Source of the DNA: Oscheius onirici
Lineage: Eukaryota > Nematoda > Chromadorea > Rhabditida > Rhabditidae
Direction: 5' to 3'
NCBI GenBank assembly: GCA_932521025.1
Contig: OW051471.1
Location: 8,680,001-8,744,000, forward strand
Length of the DNA stretch: 64,000 nucleotides
Under the pieces are notes generated by a model. That model was not told where the DNA came from, ran no database searches, and saw only the letters and a list, made by a program, of their open reading frames with translations. Positions 1 through 12,200 of this stretch are shown here, one piece after another. Position numbers and translations under genes: made by a program. How positions within the stretch are numbered: position 1 is the first letter of the stretch; every line of letters starts with the position of its first letter.

Positions 1-3000
1 AATCGAGCCAACACAACCGACCGGTCAGCTCTATTTTTACATATTCATGGGAACATTTTGAGAATCTACGTAGGTACAAAACATGTTCTGATTCGGAACA
101 TACAGTAGTTTGGCTCAATTTTTACTACTATGAGACTTTCAAACTGGGGGGTCTGTTCAGAAAGTGAATTATTTCAAAGCTTTTGTGATCAGAAATTGTA
201 AAAAAATATTTGGTTTTCGGCAAAATAAGCTCGAAATGAGAATGGAAAACTTTTCTTTCAGTTAAAACTTCCTGTTTATCAGCTGCGGCGGCTTGGTTGA
301 CAGGAAAGCTGTGAAAAGGACATTCAGAAATTTTATGTTTTCTCACATATGCAAGATTTTTTTCTCTCTTTATGAAAGCTGTCGGAGCCTGTGGACTTCT
401 TTGATTGACATTTCCGTTGTGTCCGAAACCTGTCCCTTATATGCAAATCGGCAACCTTCTGCCGGTGGATTAGGAGATAATCCAAATATAGGTTCTTCTT
501 ATTGTTAGAGTTTAACTTTAAACACTGGGTTGAAGTTGCCGTGATTCGCTGGCTTTTGAATGTGAAGCATCGTTTTGGCTCAAAACCTTTAAAGGTAGTT
601 TTTTCTTTGATCGAGAATGTGTTGATTGTTTAAAAAAACATTAGTGTGAAGGTCGACAGTAAGTTTTTTTTCTTTCCACCAGTACATTTTCTTGGGTCTT
701 TGGTGTTTAGAACAGTAGCATCAGCTGACCGCTCCTTGCCGCAGCCCCACCCCGAATTAACACTTTGACCTTCCCAATATTGTCATTTTCAACCTCTAAT
801 CTGCTTATCCTTATCACGCCTCCTCATTTTTCGTCATTGTCAACATCATCCCCTTTTTCAGAAGATAGTACAAACAGAAGTCTCGCTGTGAAAAGCAAAC
901 ACAGGAACTGCCCAAAAATGTGTCTTCTTCTCGCCTCCTGAATGCCGAGGCGCCAGAGGGGTAAACACTTGACCCGACTGGGAAGAGAGCTTATTTGCTT
1001 CTGTACACTTTTTGAGAGAGGTTGGGTGGTCGTAGGGCATCGAGAATCCGAGGCTCTTGGGATTAGGGAGATCGACCACCGTGCTCTCGACGAGAAAAGA
1101 ACATTTTATTAGAAGAGCTCTTAATCATATTTCTAGGAAGTTCACGCTCAAGAATCTTTTTGCCAGTTTTGTTAGAACTCAACATTACTTCCTATCTGTA
1201 CTATCTTTCATCCTTTCTCATCAACACATTCCTCTCTCGTTCTCGTGACCTTACAACCGTTCCCTTCTTCCCACATGATAGAAAAACTTCAATATTTCTT
1301 GACTTTTTGTCAAAATGCGCAGCCAAGCTGAAGTGCGACGGCAGAGGAAGACGGTGGCGGCTCATTAATCACAACAACACCGTCATGGTGGCGACTGTAC
1401 ACTCTCAGGCTGTGACATTTTTCCACCAAAATTTACGACAATCTGGGCACCCCGAGGGCAACTACCAGCCACGGAAGGAAGAAACCGGATCGTTGTCGCA
1501 AATTTATTTCCTTCGATGGCATCTCTCTTTCATAGGCTTAACTCTCTATAGACCGCCTGTTTGTCTTTGTTCTCTCACTTTCTCGTCACTCTTCGAACCA
1601 CACATAGAGTGTCCTCCAGGGGCTCATCTGCCGCAGATTCTCGCCTACTAGCCAACATGTAGTCTCTGTGGGAGAGTGCTCAGAGGGTCTCAACGCAATC
1701 GAATTACATCCTCTTTGATTTCTCTCACTCACAAACAGGGTTAGCTTGAAAGAAAGCTTCTGACGCCTGCTCTTTTTCCGTTACAAGAACTTCTTTTGTC
1801 TTTACTTAAATTAGTGACCAGCGCAACATTTATGTCTTCACAACATTGGCTCGTTGAATGTTCTTGTTCGAGCAAAAATCTTGTCTCTTTTGACTAGCTT
1901 TCTCCACTTCTATTTCTTTGTCAGATTACTCTTGACATGTATCGCGAAAGCCTCTAACAGCTTCATACTTGAGCTTTCTGAAGAACTGCAAAAATTGCTC
2001 CAATAGAATTAGTTCGACAAGTAATCTCCTGTCTTCTCTAATCTTCTGTGAACTACCAGAGCAGGAAACTTTCGCCAGTGCTCCTCTGCTAGAATTTTGT
2101 GCGTCGTCTTTCGTCTCCCCATGCTCCCGTAGTTCTACCCGTCACCATCTCGAGGTCAGAACCTTATTTCAGTCTTACTTTTAGTTTTTCTTACCGAGCA
2201 TACTAGAAACAAAAGTTTTTCTACATTCATTGACCCCAGTTTCGAATCCCTAGAAGCCTCATTCTTCTCATATTCATGACTGATCAGAATCTTGCAGAAG
2301 ACATCAATTTTCTAGCCTTTTCTCCTATAACACTCTCGAATTATGTGCCCACGAGTGTCAGTGCAAATTCCTGTTCTCCGGTCAGTGTAATTGACCCCGT
2401 AAACGTAAACTATCCAGAAGTCAATAATGTAAAAGTACGGATGTCCTTGGATTATGTTCCGGCTCGTCATTTTGCGCCCCAAGATACAGTGATATCTCTG
2501 TGAGACACGACGGCGACATAATGGGATCCACATCGATAGCCCATTCAAAGAGACACGATGATAATCGAATCAAAAAACTGTCATTAGAACAGGCTTTTGG
2601 GTGTCTTCCTCTGGACTCGGGGTGTCAGAATTTTTGCTTCTCATTACGAAACTTTTGTCTTCAAAAAGTTCCCCTTTCCCAGCCCTCGAAATCTCTTCAA
2701 TAGCTCTTCAGGACACTGGCCCGTATTTCCTTTCCATGTAAGTGCTGGGCATTAGCCGACTCTCTTCTCCTGCTATTTGGCTTGACGTAATTCCATCCTC
2801 TATCTTGTATATTTCTACTGGTTCATTTTGAAACCGAGGACGGACTCAAGGACAGAGCCGAGATAACATCTGGGCTGCCAGATGCCCTCATGTCCCATTT
2901 GTGGTTTCATCCGTCTCGTTCTCGTACCTCATCAGGCGGCTAACTGCTGCTCCCGATTCATTTTCTCCAATTGTTGGCAGCCTGCAAGGGCCTTGTTCTG

Positions 3001-3205
3001 GTTGTGACAGATGGTCGCATCTCATAACCTCTTGTATCTTTGTCTGTCTATGGAAGCAAATCACCATCTCGAGCATATCTTTCAATATTTTCATCTTTTT
3101 TTCATTAGAAGTTGTCTTTTCAAAACTCTTAAGAAGAAAGAAAGTGAAGCCGCACCTTTTTCAAATTTCTTACGGTAGCGCAATCAAGATACGCATTTAC
3201 GGCCG
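1..3205. other. Upstream non-coding region of mbk-2
   Basis: I find no convincing gene here. The stretch is pyrimidine-rich on the + strand, with many stop-interrupted short ORFs. One ATG ORF at 2276-2503 (75 codons) has protein-like composition, but I found no in-phase splice donor joining it to the next mbk-2 exon. The region probably holds 5' regulatory sequence or an upstream intron of mbk-2. Confidence 0.4.
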
Positions 3206-6200
3206 ATGCCGCGAACACCTAATATACGAACGCCCTCACAAAGTGACCCCCTTCCACCAATTTTTCTCTATGACTCATTCATTCCTCTCTTTTTAGTTTA
3301 CTTTAAAAAAAAATCTCTTTTAGGGTTCGAAACCATTGACTGGACAGCTGTGGGTGAATACCGAGGCTCCGAGGGAAATCTAACCAGCCAAGAAGACATC
3401 AGAATGGCCGCCTTGGCCTCCTTCACCAGAAACAATCGCGGCTACAGTCAACAGCAGCAACAGCAGAATGGTTCGAGTTCGTCAGGAAGCAGAGATCCAA
3501 GACAAAATGGGATAGCCGAGGGGAAACTGATACACCAACAGTGAGTTCTTTTCTTATCTCGATTCCTTAGAAATTATTTGGTTCATGACCCCCAAACCGG
3601 CTTGTTGTCCGTTCAAATGTTTTCTCCTTCTGTTTAATAGCCGAAATGCTTACCTTTTTTGCTTAAAAATAGAACATTTCGAGCTTATCGCGCTGGGTTC
3701 TATTCATGTCAGGCGCTGTTTACTTCCTCTCCTTCTGCTTTAAGGGTCAACAAGCTTTGATTGTCCCAAATTTTGGGAAACAATTTTCTCTAACTTTTCT
3801 TCCTTTTAAGTACTTTCTCTCTTCTTCACGTGTCTTTTCACTCCTAAAATCGTAAAAAGTCTCTTTTTTGTACGAGAGGGGCGCACCCGTTCTTTTCAAG
3901 ACAGTCCCACTGCCACAGCGGCTTTCCCAGCACTTTTTCTCGCGTAACATGACTCATTTGTCTCGGTGACTCAGTAGTTTGTTATTAGAAACTGTTAGAA
4001 ACCGCTAAAATTCGTTCCACTTTTTAGATTTTCGAGATCTTATCCGTAGCAAAGATTTCTGGACTTTTTTTCGTCTTTCTCTTGTTCTCAACTCGCACCA
4101 CAATTGGTCTTTGTTATGGCAATAAGGAACTGAACGTGCACACGTCACTGGCTAATTTTTGACAAATTACTTCGTTCATCCCGACCACAGTTTACAAAGA
4201 AAACCATTTGTTTTTGTCCTTTTTCTCCGCCTGTCAATAAAATCAGCTCTCCAAGGACGGGCACTCTTCCAAAGTACACTCAACAACTTTAACGATTCTG
4301 TACGGGGTTTCCCGTTTCTCAGCCGTTAAAAGGAGTGTTCTCTTGTCTGGAAGAATTCCAACAGCTGCCACACTAAACTTTGCATGCTATGCTTGGTTGG
4401 ACACTTCCTGCCCGTTTCTTTTCCTTCTCGCCGTTGTCGTTCCGCTCCGCTTTCTTTTTCGCCTTCCCCTCCGCGCCGTGCGCACTATGTTCCGTCCTCG
4501 CGGCCACCCCCTGGCCACCAAAAACGCCCGCAGTTCTGGAGCCTTTTCTGTGTGCACAGTGCTTCTCTGTTTTGGCGGTCGGATGTCTATTTTTGGGCCG
4601 ATAGTTTCGTCACCACACTGGCTTTGTCCTCCGGGAAGTTTGCGTACGCTCCGAGCCGTTCCTTCGTGGTCATTTCCCAATTCCGCATCCGGAGCTATTT
4701 ATGTTCTTTCCTACTTTCCCAAAGTGTTGCAAAGCCAGGTGCGAGGTGATTTGAATAGTTTAAGCACAAGTGGTTCATTCACACTCGTCGCAGCTATCAA
4801 TCTTACCCGGACACACGGCGGTGACCATTAAGTTTCTGGCTGCACGCCTGGCAGAGAGGAACGTTTGTTCAGAGCTTGAAAAAGTTGTTAACAGATTGTT
4901 CTTTTAAGGTTGAGAAATATGCCAGGAAAGAAACAATTTTTCTGTTTCAGAAGAAAAGAAAGGCTATTTTCTCTCTGCCCAGCCTATTTCTGTCCTCCTA
5001 ATAGTGCCCAGTAGTTTCCCCTTGTCACTCACGTCCTCCTTTTCCCGAAAATTGCCCCGACCAACCTTCACGAACACTTCAGTATTGAATCCATTTGAAT
5101 AGTCGTACGAGTAGGTCGGTCGTCGACCAGCCTCTTTACGAACTAAAGAACCGGGGAGAGAGTGCCCAAATCTCTCTTCTTCAAAGTCTTCTCTAGTCAA
5201 TTTGGCGGCCCTCATTAGCAATGCTGTCTAGAACTAATTCTCCGTGGGTGTGTACGTTCTCCTCTTTCCTCTCCTCTAATATTTGCCGTAACGTTAAACT
5301 TTATAGTTTTGGTCAGCTCGGCCGAGCTTTTTCTTTGCTTGTCCTTCGAAAAATGACCTATACGTAGTGATAAGGCCCAGGTGACACTATCTCTGGGTGT
5401 CGATCACACAATACTCCATTATAAACATCTTGAAGTACACGTCTACCTTTACAAAAGCCTATAAACTGTTCTCAATTCGACACCTTCTGTGTTTAGAAGT
5501 CTATTCACACCTTTTGTTTCGACCTAATGTGAAAAATATATTTTCACGGCTCTATAAAAGTCAGTCTGGGCACAATTATGGTATTTACACTCCGTCCGGG
5601 CCACCGAAGAGTCCACAAATCGAATAGCCAAAACAGCCACATTAGGGCGGGATTGGATCCAGATCAGGGGGAATCCCCATTTCGGTGATGGGATAATGTC
5701 AACTTGTCCAATGACCAATTTTGGTGATAAAATAACGTTTTTTTGAATTTTTCTCCTATCTATCTAGAATTTGTTTATTTTCCGGTGCTTAAAGTTTAGA
5801 GCGGGGTCCGAGACCATTTCCTGGTTTCTGTTAGTTTGTTTTTGCAAGTCACACGTTTTTTCCGGAGAATATTTTCCGCGCGTCAAAGGATTATTCTAAA
5901 CGTGTGCGTTTTAGTTTGCCTGCACTTTAATCGTAAACTATAACATGATGAGCGACGGCTGCGATACGCCCATCCTCTGGCCAGATTGATGTCGTTTATA
6001 CACTCTCCTTCCCTCACACCCTTACGATTTATGAAATATGTCAGACACAGCCACTTTTGAAAATTAATCTGATCTTGAAGTGTTGTTCTTCACTCTACCT
6101 AGAAACTTCCCGGCTCCCATCTCCTTCTTTGAATATTCTAGCGACTGTTCGTCAACGAGAAGAACACCTCTTTAGAATTAATCAACGCATTCGGGGTCAA

Positions 6201-9200
6201 ACTAGCTCTAGGTGAATAGTTCTTGCACAAAAAGATCCTACGATTTGAGTGGTCCGAGACAATTCTCTGACCTTTCGTCTGATCACATTTCAGCAGCTCT
6301 CTCTCTCCGCGGGCAAGAAGGGCACCTGCTGCCATAGAACACCAGAGCTGCTACTTCTTTCGAGCCGCTTGCGGAAGAATAGAGCTGTACACTTTTAAGT
6401 CCTGCCCATTGTTTCAACCCATTTTAAGTGTTCAGTATTCATTTCGTGTTGGGGGCTAGTTTCGCAGAATCCTGTGGTTTGTGTTGTGCTTTGTTTTTCG
6501 ACTTTTAAACATTTCAAAGCCATCTTCCTCATCCAGGCAACCTTTTTCGTTACATCGAGTTCCCATAACGATATGCAATAGCAATTTTACGAGTATGACC
6601 CTATCAACCCAAAGCACATCAATCTCTAGTACTTACCTTTCCATATTTGTTCGTTTGACAGCGATCACTCTGATCTCTCCTCCGGCGTTTACAGGGTTAT
6701 AACAAACAGTCAACATTTTGATAGTAGGTGAAAACACAAATACAGACTCTTTTGAATGACGCGATTCCGTTCAAGTGAGACTCCACCCCATTTGCTCTTT
6801 CTCCCGGCTGTTTGCTCGCGGCTTTTTTCGTCAAGGCCTGGAGGCCTTTCCCTTTCCGGCGTTTGCTGTTGCTTCCGTCCGGGCCTCGGGCCGCTTATGG
6901 ACCAGTCCACCGTATTTGTCCATCCACATTTTCTCCTCTCGGTCGCGCGCGGCTCTCTGTCTACCGCTTCCCGTATTTGGTATTCGCAGGAAGCTGAGCC
7001 AGCACTTTCTTCATTTTTTTCAGTTCCAGCCTTTTCCGTTGAGTCGTAGTAGTTGAGTCGTAGTGTGAGTAATTTGCTCGTGACCCTTGAGTGCCTGCTG
7101 CGTGAGCGTCTGGTTCCTCTTCCCCTTTCATTTACTCATTTTCCTGATTTTTCATTTTCTTCCGAGTGTTCTGGTCTCCGAGATTCTTTGCTACAAGTTC
7201 TCGCGCGTTTAAGTGTCCTACTTCAGCTCAACACATTTTTACCCGGTCGTCCAATGACCAAACGCATTTTTTTCATCGGGTTTCATGTTGCAGGCTCATT
7301 TTCACGCCATCTATATACGTCGACGGAGGCTATTTTGGATCCTCTCAAAATTCTCATGACTCAGATGGCGTAAAGTACTAAAAGCCGAAGGGCACAGCTG
7401 AACAAACGCATGTAAAACTGGCCCATCTGGTCTGGAGAGAGAACAACAAAGACGATGCTCAGTTCCTTTTCGTACAGTCTCCTTGAAGATAAGAGATTTT
7501 TGAATCTAGAAACTTACATCTGGTAGCGCTTCGCACTCCCATAGTTTACAACATTGTCGGTCGTCATAAAAATGACAAGGGGCTAACGAGGAGGCAGGCA
7601 CCGTGCCAAGCCAACGGGTTTTCGCAACGGGACGAAAAGTGATGGGGCAAGGTCAATGAGTCAAAGTAGTTAACTTGGTTACTTTTAATCTCGTCAAATG
7701 AACTGTTTTTCTATTAGTGTTCAGCTAACATAAATTCTTTTTTTTGATGTTTTCATATTTGACGATTCACGTCTGTTGCTTCGCTCGTTAGTTGCTAAAG
7801 ATTGAGGATCAGTGCAACACAATTTCTCTTTTGACAGTTGCTTCCAGGAAATGGATAGCTACTACCTTACAGAGAGTTTCTATTTTACTTCGTGCCAAGT
7901 ATACAGAGTTCCTTTCCACGGCTATGTTTAGAACCTTGAGAACTTGGCCCCAAGCCCTTGCGGTCAAAGACGTTGTCGTCGCGTTCTATTTAGCCTCCCT
8001 GGGCCTCGCAGCAGCATTGTTTGCTCATATTGCTATAGTGCATGGCCGAGGAGGTATACACTCTAACTTTACTTGTCCTCTGGTCATTCATTTCACTCGC
8101 AACTGGATCCAGCCCACTACCACGCATCTATCCATTTATGTAATCCGCGCCCTGTCTCCATAATGGCTTCCCTTTTTCAATGCCGCTTGCGCAGAAAGCT
8201 TCCCACATAAATTCTATCTCTTTTTTGACCTTTAAACCAAGAGCAAAAGTATCTTTTTCGTGTCAACCTTTCAAGTGCTCCTCGTCAAATATTCACAATC
8301 CTAGGTCATGAACGGACAACAATGCCTCTCCCTCCCGCTCCTGTCAAGCATGAGTCTTTCTCGTTTCCTCTTTTCATGCTTTATGCCTATTGGAATAGAT
8401 TTCTTATGTGAAGTTTACAGCGAGTCGCCGTGCGCGCCGTCGCTCATCCGACAGCTAGGACTACCACAGTTACAACCGCTAGCAAGCAGTACCAGCAGTC
8501 TTTCCCACTCGAGCAGTTCTCTTCTACAGGTACGTTTTTCTTCAGTGTTTTGGGTGTGGAGAGGAACTCTTTGCCGTGTTAGCAAGATGAATCATGTGGA
8601 AGCAAAACAAACGGAAATTGGCGCTTTTTATGGCGGAAATTTAGGCTTCAAGACGGACGAGGAATAACAAGTAAAAAGGAAGGAAGTAAAAAAATAATTA
8701 GGGAGGAGACATTTGCATTTCCTACTCTCTCGGGATATCTTAAAGCATTAAGTCTTCCATACTTTTTTCTTTTCGAGACCATGGAATGTAGAAATGAATT
8801 TCATACTAAACCTAAGGAATAGTATGACGCAAAATGCTCAAATTGCATATTGTCAGAACCAGGACAATTATATTTTGCTCGTTTTTATTCTCCATGAATG
8901 AAGCTCAATTTTGCAGGCTCTCCAGGGAACACGCTCCCACGCGGCTCAGAACTCTTCTTCGCGTGGCTACCACTACAATCAGCTGCCTCATCTTGACAGA
9001 GGTGAGTCTATCATTTTATCGAGGTTGTACAACGAGGAAGCATAAGAAAAGGTCATATGTGTCGTCTTTCACTCGCCGCCGTAAACACCCGTCTTACTCC
9101 TTTAAGCGTATTACTTTTCCCAAAGCGAGCTCATCTACTTGTTTATCATCCCGCAATCCATCTTATGAGAATACGCGAAAAGAAAAACAACCGCTCTATA

Positions 9201-12200
9201 GTTAGTTCAATCATTTTCAACCACATGGGACTTCCAGAAGGCCATCTGTTCTGGACTTTGTTGTTTTTCACAGGGAATTTGTTTAATCAGCACACCCTCA
9301 TCCTGATGAAAAGCTTTGTGTCTCCTTTTTGTCTGTTTTGAGCAGCTTTGCCTGGACTAAAAAGTTGAAACAAAGCTGGTGTCCATTTGATTAAAAAACC
9401 GTCTATTTTGAAATTCAGTCTGGGATTAGCCGACTCCCCCACTAGAGTCATTTACGAGAGTACAGATGGATGTTTGACGGTTTCGAAGCGTCCAGAAAAT
9501 CAGCAAATTAAAGCACAAACAAGGCAAAAGATTGCTGGTTTCCATTAAGGCAAATTATGATTCGACAGAAAGCCAAAGAAAAAGATCTCGACATCAGTAG
9601 CTTCTGCCTTGTATTTCACGGCACCTCTTCTGGTTACCCAGACAACGTGAGCCCATTGAAGCACCGGCTCATTCTCTCGGGTCTCAGTCAGCCCGCCTGC
9701 CCTCGGCTCATCTCCCACCTAATCTTCATAGCCATTCGCAATCCCATCGGCCTTGGGCTTGTCTCACTTCTCTTCGGCTCTTGACTCCTCACTTCCGCCC
9801 GAGGAGCGATTCCTCTCTTCTTCACATCTCTATATATTATGTGTGACGACAATATTATCGTAATTGACGAAGAAGAAACGCCACCTAAATCCTCTTCCTC
9901 GGCTGCTAAGACGCAAGGCGACAAGATGGTCTCCTCAATGCCTCTCATAACGGTTGAAAACGGCGGTAGGTTATGGCCGCACGACCCGGTCTTCATTGTA
10001 AAGTTTTGAGGCGATAAAAGAGGGTAAGGGTTTTAAAGGAACAACAGAATGTCCTGTATGCTGTCGTTCAATTTCCCAGATGAGAGGAAACCGGTGGAAA
10101 TTGATTATGTTCTTATGAAATTAGATTGAGTCGGAGCAACTGATCGACGTTTCGCAGATAATCAGAAGCGAAATAGATCCACCATTTTTGCATACCTAGT
10201 TCTCTTTTATTATTAGAACTCAGCGTAAGAAGTTGAAAGCTGGTAGATACCAAAAATGATCAGTTTTCCTAGACAAATGATCGTTTGCTTCGAGTTAAAA
10301 TCCCAAAAGCTCACATGTTTTCGATTCTCTGGTGTTTGACCTTACAAATCCTGGTAATGAGACCATCCGACTCTCTCACAGCCACTTTGCGCAATTTGCC
10401 AGGCTGGCTGTTGTTGGGCTATGTTGCCGGTCCGGTCAATGTCCAGCCCCTGCTGCTGTGTTGGCTACTCTCGCGCACTGCCGCAAGCCGGCAGCCGCAG
10501 CCGGATCCACTTATTTCATAGCTCCAAGAGGCGGATTGAATTTCTATATCAATTTGCTGGCCGTCAAGCAAACACTATTTTCCTACTTTTCTTTAGTCGC
10601 TAATTGGCGCTTTGCCACGAGACCTTGTCCCTCGGGTCTTTACAACCGGAGGCTAAATTTGGGTGCTAATTAGTCCTGCCGCCTTCGAGTACGTTATATA
10701 ACCTTAATTCTCAGCCAATCTCTTACGCTTTACGTCACACTCGGGTCATAAAGTAGGCAATGAGCGTCTCATTTTTATAGGAAGGCACTGGATGGCCTTG
10801 CTTGACAAGGGTATAGTTCTTTTTCTAAAGAAGATGGATGTGAGATTTGGTCAGAAAAAGAATCGTTCTAGATGGTTATTCCCACCGTCTCTCTTTTAAA
10901 AAGACGCCCAAGTTGAGATACCAGAGATGTCGAAAAGCAAGACAGTGTAGCCTTGAAGAAAAGAACAGCTCGAATCAAAGTAATCACCTTGTGAAAACTG
11001 CGGGTTTCTCTCGCCTCGTCCGGTGTCATGCGTTCACTGGTGGAACTTGTCCGCCACTTGTCTCCTTTCTCCGCTCGTTCGCTCCTTTTCATCGTATCGT
11101 GGCGCGCCGTTTATTCACACCCTTTCACCCTTGTGGTCACTTTTGCAGCCACAAGATTGACCTCAAACTGACTCAGGACAGCCGGTCGCGCAGTTAAGAG
11201 TTGACCTCCTCCTCTCCCGTGCCATCTGTCGCTCGCTCGCCAGCCCGTTGCCCCCCACGGCCCGCATGTCCTTTATTTGGCCACTGGAGACGGATTATCG
11301 ATCGTTTCCAACCCCCCTCAGTCATATTATTGGTCACTTGGGACCACTGGGACCTCATGGTGGTCAAGATCATTTTCCCGGTCCGGTTCTGACTAATGTT
11401 CCCGGAGCTGATTCCATGTACAAACATTGACTTTCTCAGCAACAGAAATTGCTGTTTTCCTCCTTCTTTCTCTTCCTTTCTGGTCACACTCGCTCTCCAT
11501 TTTGATTCCTTCCAATTTGCGTCATAATAAGCGTCTCGTCTCTGAGACTCACATATTAGCATTGACGTTGTACACTATAAGGTCCCAGACCTGTTCTCTG
11601 TAATTCGAGTTTTCTACGTATCCGCCATTGAAAGAAAGCTATAGTTTATACTACTCATCGCAATGATTGGTCACATCCGGAATTTTTGATTGAGGATCTT
11701 TGAACACTCTTTTTCAAAGTTCAGTGAATGACATATTCCTCCGGAACTGTTCTTCTTTCCTGTTCTCACTCACCTCCTTCTTTGAGACATAATCCCGAAG
11801 TCCCAGTTTCTTCTTCTTTTGAGACCAAAAGGAGGCTGAAAAACTGGTCACATTTGGCTTCTCCAGCCGGGCCCAAAGTTGCGCGAAGGGGATTGATTCT
11901 GTGTGGGCCACCACCAGTCGTCCCCAAAATTAAGTTGATTCATTTCCCTTCATTTTTCTTCTTTTCCACTGTTTTCCAGAAATTCTTTCTAGGTTTCTAG
12001 CAACCTAGCTACATTAAAGAAGTCCTGAAATAAGCATAATATTTACCGAATTTGGCTCGTTCACTCCGCGAAACATGCACGCAAAGTAACATAATATTTA
12101 CGCTCATAGTGGTCCATCACTCCAGGAACCTTCTTCTCTTCGGATGCGATCTCGGTCAGGTGAACTGCCTTGAATATCGAATAAACAAACAGTAAACAGT

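Noticed and set aside
1160..1651. 163-codon open frame on the + strand
   Set aside because: No ATG start, no recognisable domain and no splice context.
2276..2503. ATG-started 75-codon ORF with protein-like composition
   Set aside because: No in-phase donor to mbk-2 exons and no family match; kept only as a note in the upstream region.
4343..4831. 162-codon open frame on the + strand in a GC-rich island
   Set aside because: It has no ATG start, overlaps open frames on both strands, shows low-complexity hydrophobic/Arg content, and lies within a phase-consistent mbk-2 intron.
7916..8163. Hydrophobic ORF starting [10 protein letters not shown] within the mbk-2 intron
   Set aside because: No splice phase that fits, and no matching family; probably chance.
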